Assembly (NCBI GenBank): GCA_001804165.1
Contig: MHFL01000064.1
Span: forward strand, 1 to 19,797
Source of the DNA: Omnitrophica bacterium RIFCSPLOWO2_01_FULL_45_10
GTDB taxonomy: Bacteria > Omnitrophota > Gorgyraeia > 2-01-FULL-45-10
DNA: 19,797 bases
Direction of reading: 5' to 3'
Shown here one piece after another: positions 1-5,445 of the stretch. Under the pieces are notes generated by a model. The model did no database searches and had not been told where the DNA came from. It saw nothing but the letters and a program-made list of their open reading frames with translations. Position numbers and translations under genes: made by a program. Numbering within the stretch: position 1 is the stretch's first letter; each line of letters starts with the position of its first letter.

Positions 1-2
1 AG

Positions 3-98
3 ATTTTAGTCGAGGACATCAATAACCATAAGAAATTCAAGAAGAATATCCTGCGCCTCGACGGCTCGGTGGATTGGGCGGGCGTAAAGCGGTGGTGA
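3..98 (+). CDS. C-terminal end of an unidentified protein (partial)
   Basis: Reading frame 3 is open from the left edge to a TGA at 96-98 and encodes 31 residues, ending in DGSVDWAGVKRW. The other two forward frames are broken by stops. The stop lies two bases before the tRNA-Cys gene, a plausible gene end. The piece is charged and hydrophilic, with no recognisable motif. I do not recognise the family, and because the start lies outside the window nothing can be said of its function. It could be a chance open frame. Confidence 0.45.
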   Translation: MLVEDINNHKKFKKNILRLDGSVDWAGVKRW

Positions 99-100
99 AC

Positions 101-175
101 GGCGTGGTAGCCAAGCGGCAAGGCAGGAGTCTGCAAAACTCTTATACGCGAGTTCGATTCTCGCCCACGCCTCCA
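101..175 (+). tRNA. tRNA-Cys (GCA)
   Basis: A full cloverleaf can be drawn. The acceptor stem pairs GGCGTGG (101-107) with CCACGCC (165-171). The anticodon loop CTGCAAA gives anticodon GCA (cysteine). The T arm is GCGAG-TTCGATT-CTCGC. The discriminator base is U (172), as expected for bacterial tRNA-Cys, and CCA (173-175) is encoded in the gene. The first anticodon-stem pair is G-U. It lies 55 nt upstream of tRNA-Val, so both may be on one transcript. Confidence 0.97.
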
Positions 176-230
176 GTTTGCATTGTAAAATTGGACGCGT
201 AGCGCAGTTTCCGCCAAAATTTTTAATCAT

Positions 231-307
231 GGGCGCATAGCGCAGTTGGTTAGCGCACCACGTTGACATCGTGGGGGTCATAGGTTCGAATCCTATTGCG
301 CCCACCA
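231..307 (+). tRNA. tRNA-Val (GAC)
   Basis: The acceptor stem pairs GGGCGCA (231-237) with TGCGCCC (297-303). The anticodon stem is CCACG/CGTGG and the loop TTGACAT gives anticodon GAC (valine). The T arm is ATAGG-TTCGAAT-CCTAT, the discriminator is A, and CCA (305-307) is encoded. It follows tRNA-Cys and precedes a hairpin-rich spacer. Confidence 0.97.
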
Positions 308-310
308 CTA

Positions 311-405
311 ACAAATTTGGCCTCAAGCCCAAAAAGTGTGGAATGGCTTTTTGGCCTTCGGCCCGCCATAATGAAATCATGGGCGGGGCTTGCGCCCAAA
401 TTTGT
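311..405. repeat. Nested inverted-repeat spacer after tRNA-Val
   Basis: The outer arms are 311-330 (starting ACAAATTTGG) and 386-405 (ending CCAAATTTGT). They match at 18 of 20 positions when one is reverse-complemented. Inside are further stems: GCCCAAAAAG (327-336) with CTTTTTGGC (347-355), GGCC-TTC-GGCC (353-363), and CCCGCCAT (362-369) with ATGGGCGGG (379-387). The region encodes no gene. It may be a mobile palindromic element or processing/terminator structures for the tRNA transcript. No clean U-tract follows, so a simple terminator is less likely. Confidence 0.6.
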
Positions 406-413
406 TTAAGGAC

Positions 414-440
414 AAACCTTTTTAGGAAAAAGGTTTTTCC
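414..440. terminator. Possible terminator hairpin before the glycosyltransferase
   Basis: AAACCTTTTT (414-423) and AAAAAGGTTT (427-436) form a perfect 10-bp stem with an AGG loop, followed by TTCCTT. An alternative stem, GGAAAAA/TTTTTCC (425-440), overlaps it. The stem is AT-rich and the U-tract is interrupted by CC, so termination would be weak. It may end the tRNA-Cys/Val transcript. Confidence 0.4.
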
Positions 441-464
441 TTAATATTTCTTTTCCAAAAATTA

Positions 465-470
465 TATAGT
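465..470 (+). promoter_or_regulatory. Possible -10 box for the glycosyltransferase
   Basis: TATAGT (465-470) matches the bacterial -10 consensus at 5 of 6 positions and lies just 4 nt before the ATG at 475. No convincing -35 box and no Shine-Dalgarno sequence are present. If the box is used, the mRNA would be nearly leaderless. This is a weak call. Confidence 0.25.
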
Positions 471-474
471 CGCT

Positions 475-1236
475 ATGCTGAACGGTAAAAAAATCGTCGT
501 TGTCATGCCCGCTTACAATGCCGAAAGGACTTTGAAAAAGACATGCGACGAAATTCCTAAAGACATCGTGGACGAGATAATACTGAACGACGACCATTCG
601 AGCGACAGGACATTAGAGGTGGCGGAACGGCTTAACATTCGTATATTCAGCCATGACAGAAACACGGGTTACGGAGCAAATCAGAAGACCTGTTATAGGG
701 AGGCCCTGCGGGTCGGCGCCGACGTCGTTGTGATGCTTCACCCGGATTATCAGTATCCGCCGAAATTAGTGACCGCAATGGCGGGCCTTATCACATCCGG
801 GATCTTCGATATTGTATTGGGCTCTCGGATGTTGGGGAATCTGGCGATAAGAGGAGGGATGCCTTTATATAAATATATCTCTAACAGAGCGCTTACCTTC
901 GCGGAAAATAACATCTTGGGCCAGAGACTCTCAGAATACCATACTGGTTTAAGGGCCTTTTCCAGAGATGTCCTCTTGAATCTCCCTATCTTAGAGAATT
1001 CCGATGACTTTCTCTTCGATAATCAGATATTGGTTCAGGCATTCTATTTCGGATACAGGATCGGCGAGATAACCGCGCCTTCGGTTTATACAAAAGAATC
1101 TTCAACGATAAATTTTAAGCGAAGCGTCGTGTATGGATTCGGCGTCCTATGGACGGCTGTGCAATATGTCCTGCAAAAATGTTCGCTTGGAAAGTTTGGC
1201 ATATTCGCTAAGGACGGAAAAAAGTTAACGGTTTAG
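475..1236 (+). CDS. Family 2 glycosyltransferase (GT-A fold)
   Basis: This 253-residue protein has the N-terminal Rossmann-like start KIVVVMPAYNAERTL (residues 6-20) typical of GT2 enzymes. It also has the nucleotide-binding DD pair at 39-40, the metal-site region HPDYQYPP (89-96, replacing the more usual DADGQ), LGSRM (115-119) and the acceptor-site region SEYHTGLRAFSR (153-164). Such enzymes transfer a sugar from an activated donor to a lipid carrier or nascent polysaccharide, usually at the cytoplasmic face of the membrane. I see no clear transmembrane helix, only an amphipathic C-terminus. The donor and acceptor cannot be told. No Shine-Dalgarno sequence precedes the ATG. It stands alone between tRNA genes, with no cell-envelope cluster in view. 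Confidence 0.9.
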   Translation: MLNGKKIVVVMPAYNAERTLKKTCDEIPKDIVDEIILNDDHSSDRTLEVAERLNIRIFSHDRNTGYGANQKTCYREALRVGADVVVMLHPDYQYPPKLVTAMAGLITSGIFDIVLGSRMLGNLAIRGGMPLYKYISNRALTFAENNILGQRLSEYHTGLRAFSRDVLLNLPILENSDDFLFDNQILVQAFYFGYRIGEITAPSVYTKESSTINFKRSVVYGFGVLWTAVQYVLQKCSLGKFGIFAKDGKKLTV

Positions 1237-1253
1237 CGGCGGGATTTGATATA

Positions 1254-1282
1254 TTGACACCTTAGAGCGGGAGTTATAAAAT
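1254..1282 (+). promoter_or_regulatory. Sigma-70-type promoter for tRNA-Leu (and perhaps the thrS operon)
   Basis: A perfect -35 box TTGACA (1254-1259) is followed after 17 nt by TAAAAT (1277-1282), a 5/6 match to the -10 consensus. Transcription would start near 1290, about 25 nt before the tRNA. No terminator is visible between the tRNA and thrS, so the operon may be read from the same promoter. Confidence 0.7.
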
Positions 1283-1313
1283 AACTTAACATTTAAAACT
1301 TAAAAATGGCCAT

Positions 1314-1400
1314 GCCGAGGTGTCGGAACTGGCAGACGATATGGATTTAAAATCCATTGCCCGTCAGGGCGTGAGGGTTCAAATCCCTCCCTCGGCACCA
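1314..1400 (+). tRNA. tRNA-Leu (UAA)
   Basis: This 87-nt class II tRNA has acceptor stem GCCGAGG (1314-1320) paired with CCTCGGC (1390-1396). The anticodon stem ATGGA/TCCAT encloses loop TTTAAAA, giving anticodon UAA. There is a long variable arm around TGCCCGTCAGGGCG, T arm GAGGG-TTCAAAT-CCCTC, discriminator A and encoded CCA (1398-1400). Confidence 0.97.
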
Positions 1401-1409
1401 GTAAAAACA

Positions 1410-1437
1410 GTAATTAGTAATTCGTAAATAGTAATTA
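1410..1437. repeat. Heptamer tandem repeat (GTAATTA-type, 4 units)
   Basis: Four 7-nt units lie head to tail: GTAATTA, GTAATTC, GTAAATA, GTAATTA. They occupy most of the 75-nt gap between tRNA-Leu and thrS. The array resembles the short tandemly repeated repetitive (STRR) heptamers known from cyanobacteria. A second, unrelated heptamer array lies inside pheS. Confidence 0.75.
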
Positions 1438-1475
1438 GAATAATAAAAATTTATGATAAGGTTTACTAAGAGAGC

Positions 1476-3188
1476 ATGGATCTAAATACGTTAAGACATA
1501 GCGCATCCCACGTTATGGCGCAGGCGGTGAAGATATTGTGGCCGGACGCGAAACTGGGGATAGGCCCTTCGATAGAGGACGGCTTCTATTACGATTTTGA
1601 TAAAAAAGAGCCGTTTGCGCCGGAAGATTTAGAAAAGATAGAGGCGAAGATGGCCGAGGTTATAAAGAAGGATTACAAGTTCGAAAAATCAGAGATGAAA
1701 AAAGAGGACGCCGTTAAATTATTTGAAAAGATAGGCGAGACATATAAGGCCCAACTCTTAAAAGAGATACCGGATGAGGTTGTGACTATATATAAGGACG
1801 GAGATTTTCTGGATCTGTGCCGGGGGCCGCACATAGAATCGACCGGCAGGATAAAAGCATTTAAACTCCTCTCGATAGCGGGGGCGTATTGGCACGGCAT
1901 AGAGACGAATCCGATGCTTCAAAGGATTTACGGCACCGCATTCGAGACAGAAAAGGATCTCAAAGAATATTTAAGGTGCTTAGAGGAAGCGCGGAGGCGC
2001 GACCATAGAGTGTTGGGGAAACAATTAGAATATTTTAGTTTTAATGAGGAGGTCGGGCCGGGGCTCGTTTTATATCATCCGAAAGGCGCTATCACAAGAA
2101 CCATAATCGAGGATTACATAAAAAGGGAGCACTTGAGGCGCGGTTATGAACTTGTAATAGGCCCTCACATATTGAAGAGCGATATCTGGATAAGGTCGGG
2201 CCATTACGAATATTATAAAGAGAATATGTATATATTCAAGATAGAGGGCCAGGAATACGCGATAAAACCGATGAACTGCCCAGGCCACATATTAGTCTAC
2301 AAGTCCAAGATGAGAAGTTATAGGGACCTGCCTTTACGGTACTTCGAACTCGGCACAGTTTATAGAAATGAAAAATCAGGAGTTCTTCACGGGCTTCTAA
2401 GGGTGAGAGGCTTTACACAGGATGACGCTCACATATTCTGTTTGAGAGAGCAGGCGGAAGCCGAGATAATGAAAGTCATAGATTTCGTAGCCGATACCTT
2501 AAGGGTCTTCGGGTTTGATGATTTTTCCGTAGAGTTGTCTACTCGGCCCGCTAAATCAATAGGCAATGAGTCGGATTGGGAGGCGGCTCAAAGCGCTCTC
2601 ATCAATTCATTAAATAAGAAGGGATTAAATTACGAGGTCAACGAAGGCGAAGGGGCCTTCTACGGGCCCAAAATAGATATAAAATTAAAAGACGCGTTAA
2701 AGCGCGAGTGGCAGTGCGCCACCATACAATGCGACTTTGCGTTGCCCGAGAGATTTGACCTGACGTACATAGGTCAGGATGGCAAAGATTATAGGCCAAT
2801 AATGCTTCATCGTGTCATTCTGGGATCTCTCGAAAGATTTATGGGCGCGTTGCTCGAGCATTTCGCGGGCCAGATGCCGCTCTGGTTGGCGCCGATACAA
2901 TGTATTATAATTCCTGTTTCCGAAAAGGTCATCGGATATGCTAAAGAGGTGGAACATTATTTACGCGAGGCCGAAGTTCGGACCGCTGTCGATGAGCGGA
3001 ATGAAAGATTGGAGAAGAAGATTCGGAACGCCGAGGTCGAGAAGGTTCCTTACATGTTAATAGTTGGAGAGAAAGAAACGAAAGAGAGGACCATTTCGGT
3101 TCGATTGAGGTCCAAAGGCGACATCGGTAAGATGACGCTTGATGAATTTAATAAATTGCTCAAAAAGGAAATTGAAGAGAAAAAGTAG
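1476..3188 (+). CDS. thrS: Threonyl-tRNA synthetase, short form without TGS domain
   Basis: Class II synthetase of 570 residues that charges tRNA-Thr in the cytoplasm. The N-terminal editing domain is present, with HxxxH (H8, H12) and CRGPH (115-119). The catalytic core shows MNCPGH (C268), motif 2 around RYFELGTVYRNE (289-299), DDAHIF (H319) and motif 3 around PIMLHRVILGSLERF (H445). C268, H319 and H445 are the zinc ligands of the family. The anticodon-binding domain follows from about residue 470. Full-length bacterial enzymes are near 640 residues. The missing part is the N-terminal TGS domain of about 60 residues. An in-frame TAA at 1467-1469 rules out an upstream start. It is the first gene of a thrS-infC-rpmI-rplT-pheS-pheT operon, the order known from Escherichia coli. 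Confidence 0.97.
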   Translation: MDLNTLRHSASHVMAQAVKILWPDAKLGIGPSIEDGFYYDFDKKEPFAPEDLEKIEAKMAEVIKKDYKFEKSEMKKEDAVKLFEKIGETYKAQLLKEIPDEVVTIYKDGDFLDLCRGPHIESTGRIKAFKLLSIAGAYWHGIETNPMLQRIYGTAFETEKDLKEYLRCLEEARRRDHRVLGKQLEYFSFNEEVGPGLVLYHPKGAITRTIIEDYIKREHLRRGYELVIGPHILKSDIWIRSGHYEYYKENMYIFKIEGQEYAIKPMNCPGHILVYKSKMRSYRDLPLRYFELGTVYRNEKSGVLHGLLRVRGFTQDDAHIFCLREQAEAEIMKVIDFVADTLRVFGFDDFSVELSTRPAKSIGNESDWEAAQSALINSLNKKGLNYEVNEGEGAFYGPKIDIKLKDALKREWQCATIQCDFALPERFDLTYIGQDGKDYRPIMLHRVILGSLERFMGALLEHFAGQMPLWLAPIQCIIIPVSEKVIGYAKEVEHYLREAEVRTAVDERNERLEKKIRNAEVEKVPYMLIVGEKETKERTISVRLRSKGDIGKMTLDEFNKLLKKEIEEKK

Positions 3189-3197
3189 AGGAGGTGA
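3189..3197 (+). promoter_or_regulatory. Perfect Shine-Dalgarno sequence deciding the infC start
   Basis: AGGAGGTGA (3189-3197) is fully complementary to the 3' end of bacterial 16S rRNA. It lies right after the thrS stop and 9 nt (counted from AGGAGG) before an in-frame ATC at 3204. The next usable start, TTG at 3219, is 24 nt away. The spacing points to ATC as the start codon. Confidence 0.8.
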
Positions 3198-3203
3198 GAG
3201 AAT

Positions 3204-3713
3204 ATCGCAGGGAGAGAATTGAGGATAAATCATAGGATTCGGGCCAAAGAGGTGAGGGCAATCGATGAAAATGGCGGCCAGTTGGGGGTGATCGGTTTAG
3301 AGGATGCGCTGAAGCGAGCCGAGGAGGCAGGGCTGGACCTGGTCGAAGTGGCGCCTACGGCAAATCCGCCTGTATGCAGGATAATAGATTATTCAAAATA
3401 TAAATACGAACAGGCGAAAAAGGAGAAGGAGGCGCACAAGAAGCAAAAGGTTGTGCATATAAAGGAAGTCAGGTTTGGTCCTAAGATAGGCGAGCACGAC
3501 TACCAATTTAAACTGAAATCGATCGGGGAATTTTTAAAAAGGGGCGACAAGGTAAAGGTTACGATGATGTTCAGGGGGAGGGAGATGGAGCACATAGACT
3601 TGGGCAGGAAGGTCCTGGACAGGCTCAGCTCCGACATATCATCGATAGGCGAGATAGAGATGGCCCCGCGACTCGAAGGCCGTTTTTTTAACATGATTAT
3701 CAGCACGAAGTGA
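3204..3713 (+). CDS. infC: Translation initiation factor IF-3, probably started at an ATC codon
   Basis: IF-3 binds the 30S subunit, favours correct start codons and prevents premature 50S joining. From ATC at 3204 the product is 169 residues. It opens with AGRELRINHRIRAKEVR, the usual IF-3 N-terminus, followed by the N-domain signature around LDLVEVAPTANPPVCRIIDYSKY. A lysine-rich linker and the C-terminal domain follow (KEVRFGPKIGEHDYQFK, then RGREMEHIDLG). Starting at TTG 3219 would drop the conserved 'RE' residues and leave the perfect Shine-Dalgarno sequence 24 nt away. Rare AUU/AUC/AUA starts are a known feature of infC and let IF-3 repress its own translation. The start choice is an inference; the identity is not in doubt. 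Confidence 0.95.
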   Translation: MAGRELRINHRIRAKEVRAIDENGGQLGVIGLEDALKRAEEAGLDLVEVAPTANPPVCRIIDYSKYKYEQAKKEKEAHKKQKVVHIKEVRFGPKIGEHDYQFKLKSIGEFLKRGDKVKVTMMFRGREMEHIDLGRKVLDRLSSDISSIGEIEMAPRLEGRFFNMIISTK

Positions 3714-3770
3714 AATGAGGCCATAAGTTATGGAGCGCATAGCGCGAGATAACTTATAAGGCCGAATTTC
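3712..3770. repeat. Long hairpin between infC and rpmI
   Basis: GGCC-ATAAGTTAT (3719-3731) pairs with ATAACTTAT-AA-GGCC (3749-3763) around a 17-nt loop. The stem extends outward through GAAAT (3712-3716) and ATTTC (3766-3770), and the left arm overlaps the infC stop. In enterobacteria the region before rpmI holds the L20 translational operator. This hairpin could have such a role or could be another palindromic repeat. Confidence 0.6.
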
Positions 3771-3802
3771 ATTGCGAGGGCACGAAGTGCCCGAAGCAAT
3801 CC
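3770..3802. repeat. Palindromic repeat unit 'cattgcgag...cgaagcaatc', copy 1
   Basis: The unit begins CATTGCGAGG and ends CGAAGCAATCC. Between them is a GGGCAC-GAA-GTGCCC hairpin. The same ends flank different central hairpins in pheT (5673-5749, two units tail to tail) and in the giant gene (12353-12385). Here the unit lies in the rpmI leader and ends 10 nt before the rpmI Shine-Dalgarno sequence. Confidence 0.8.
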
Positions 3803-3822
3803 AAGACATTACGAGGAGACAC

Positions 3823-4023
3823 ATGCCGAAATTAAAGACAAATAAAGCATTGAGAAAAAGGATCAGGTTCACTAAAACGGGTAAAATAAAGCATTTTAAG
3901 GCGGGAAGGAGCCATCTTCTGACGAGCAAAAGGTCGAAGAGGAAGAGGAAGTTGGGTAGGCCTGGGTATGCGGCAAAGGGAGAAGAGAAGATACTCAAGA
4001 CAGTCATGCCCTACGGAGCGTAG
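3823..4023 (+). CDS. rpmI: 50S ribosomal protein L35
   Basis: The 66-residue protein begins MPKLKTNKALRKRIRFTKTG and is rich in Lys/Arg, matching L35 in length and sequence (the KHLLTSK-type core appears as SHLLTSKRSKRKRKLG). ATG 3823 is preceded by GAGGAG (3813-3818). The frame is open upstream to a TTG at 3772, but that stretch is the palindromic repeat unit and is not protein. It lies between infC and rplT in the conserved order. Confidence 0.96.
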   Translation: MPKLKTNKALRKRIRFTKTGKIKHFKAGRSHLLTSKRSKRKRKLGRPGYAAKGEEKILKTVMPYGA

Positions 4024-4057
4024 AGCGCAAAACTAAAGCGTATTACGAGGAGGGAAA

Positions 4058-4405
4058 ATGGCGCGAGTCAAACATGCGGTTGCGACGAAGAGGCATAGGA
4101 AGAGGGTATTGAAAGCGGCCGAGGGCCAATGGGGCGGCCGGCACCGCTTTTACCGAAGGGCAAAGGAATCGGTTGCCAAAGGCATGATGTATAGTTTCCG
4201 GGACAGGAAGGCGAAGAAGCGCGCCTTTAGATCCCTATGGATAACGAGGATAAATTCTGCCTGCAGAGAGCACGGGATATCTTATTCGAAATTTGTCCAG
4301 GGGCTAAAGAAAGCAAAGGTATTGCTTGACAGGAAGATTCTGGCGGAACTCGCGGTGTCGGACAAGAAGGCATTCGGCAAATTGGTTGAGACTGTTAAAG
4401 CGTGA
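4058..4405 (+). CDS. rplT: 50S ribosomal protein L20
   Basis: This 115-residue basic protein opens MARVKHAVATKRHRKRVLKA and contains FRDRKAKKRAFRSLWITRIN, the conserved L20 core. L20 binds 23S rRNA early in 50S assembly and in several bacteria represses rpmI-rplT translation. A strong Shine-Dalgarno GAGGAGGG precedes the ATG. Its TGA overlaps the GTG start of pheS by 4 nt, so pheS translation is probably coupled to L20 synthesis. Confidence 0.97.
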   Translation: MARVKHAVATKRHRKRVLKAAEGQWGGRHRFYRRAKESVAKGMMYSFRDRKAKKRAFRSLWITRINSACREHGISYSKFVQGLKKAKVLLDRKILAELAVSDKKAFGKLVETVKA

Positions 4406-5445
4406 AAGAAAAAATAGACGAGATAACACAGGAAGCGCTTAAAGAGATCGAGTCCGCGAAAGGCGATAGGGCTTCTCTGGAAGCAGCCAGAGTAAAATAT
4501 CTCGGCCGAAAAGGCATGATAACAGAACTCTTCAAATCGATGGCTCAGGTCGATCCGGCCGAACGGCCCGAGGCGGGACGGCTTATAAATATATTGAAGG
4601 ATAATGTTACGAAGGCGCTTGACGATCAGTTACTATCCCTTGCGAAGGTTGAAGAGGCTGGGGGAAGGCTTGACATAACACTGCCCGGCATATCGCGACG
4701 GTTGGGGAAGAAACACCCCATAACGAAGACGATAGATGAGATATTGGGCATATTCATATCGCTGGGTTTTAGGGTCGTTGAGGGCCCGGAGATAGAGACA
4801 GAATACTATAATTTCGAAGCCCTGAACATTCCGTTGGAGCACCCTTCAAGGGATGCCTTCGATACGTTCTATATAGAGACAGTAGACCGGAGGCCAGAGA
4901 CCGTAGACCAGAAATATTTATTACGGAGCCACACATCTCCTGTTCAGATAAGATTTATGGAAAAGAATAAGCCCCCATTTTCGATTGTAGTTCCGGGTAA
5001 GGTATATAGGCCAGATGCGACCGACGCCTCGCATTCATTCATGTTCCATCAGGTCGAAGGCCTCGCCGTAGGCGACAATATAAGATTTTCTGATTTAAAG
5101 GGCATTTTATCTATATTCGCAAGACGAATATTCGGGTCGAAGACAAGATTACGCTTTCGTCCGAGTTTCTTTCCGTTTACAGAGCCGAGCGCGGAAGTCG
5201 ATATATCGTGCATTATATGTAAGGGTCAAGGGAAATGTTCCGTATGCGGAGGCAAGGGATGGCTCGAGATTCTGGGCGCCGGCATGGTAAATCCGCGAGT
5301 ATTTGAAAATGTCGGTTATGATTCGGAAAAAATTACGGGTCTCGCGTTTGGAATGGGCGTGGAAAGAATCGCCATGCTTAAATATGGCATCGACGACATT
5401 CGGCTATTCTTTGAGAATGATATAAGGTTTTTGAGGCAGTTCTAA
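4402..5445 (+). CDS. pheS: Phenylalanyl-tRNA synthetase alpha subunit
   Basis: The alpha subunit (347 residues) carries the catalytic site of the alpha2beta2 enzyme. Visible parts are an N-terminal coiled coil (1-85), HPITKTIDEI (105-114), the motif 2 region GKVYRPDATDASHSFMFHQ (199-217), FTEPSAEVDI (259-268) and motif 3 GMGVERIAMLKYGI near the end. A CxxC-x5-CxxC cluster (C270, C273, C279, C282) suggests a zinc knuckle, seen in many bacterial PheS. The start is GTG, overlapping the rplT stop. The stop overlaps the pheT ATG by one base. Residues about 159-170 (ETVDRRPETVDQ) are an extra insert between DTFYI and YLLRSHTSPVQIR. They are encoded by a heptamer tandem array (4877-4911). Confidence 0.97.
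   Translation: MKEKIDEITQEALKEIESAKGDRASLEAARVKYLGRKGMITELFKSMAQVDPAERPEAGRLINILKDNVTKALDDQLLSLAKVEEAGGRLDITLPGISRRLGKKHPITKTIDEILGIFISLGFRVVEGPEIETEYYNFEALNIPLEHPSRDAFDTFYIETVDRRPETVDQKYLLRSHTSPVQIRFMEKNKPPFSIVVPGKVYRPDATDASHSFMFHQVEGLAVGDNIRFSDLKGILSIFARRIFGSKTRLRFRPSFFPFTEPSAEVDISCIICKGQGKCSVCGGKGWLEILGAGMVNPRVFENVGYDSEKITGLAFGMGVERIAMLKYGIDDIRLFFENDIRFLRQF
4877..4911. repeat. In-frame heptamer tandem repeat inside pheS (5 units)
   Basis: Five 7-nt units follow each other: AGACAGT, AGACCGG, AGGCCAG, AGACCGT, AGACCAG. They encode the extra residues at about 159-170 of PheS, between DTFYI and the class II core strand LLRSHTSPVQ. Other PheS proteins run almost directly from one to the other here. 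The array has kept the reading frame. Confidence 0.75.

Noticed and set aside
6..380. Minus-strand open frame of 124 codons with 'GFEPMTPTMSTW' and 'RIELAYKSF' phrases
   Set aside because: It is the antisense of the tRNA-Cys and tRNA-Val genes. These phrases are a well-known false-protein signature of tRNA antisense frames.
3219..3713. infC starting at TTG 3219
   Set aside because: The Shine-Dalgarno sequence is 24 nt away and conserved N-terminal residues would be lost. ATC 3204 fits better.
3772..4023. Longer rpmI starting at TTG 3772
   Set aside because: The extra 17 codons are the palindromic repeat unit. ATG 3823 has its own Shine-Dalgarno sequence and gives the normal L35 length.
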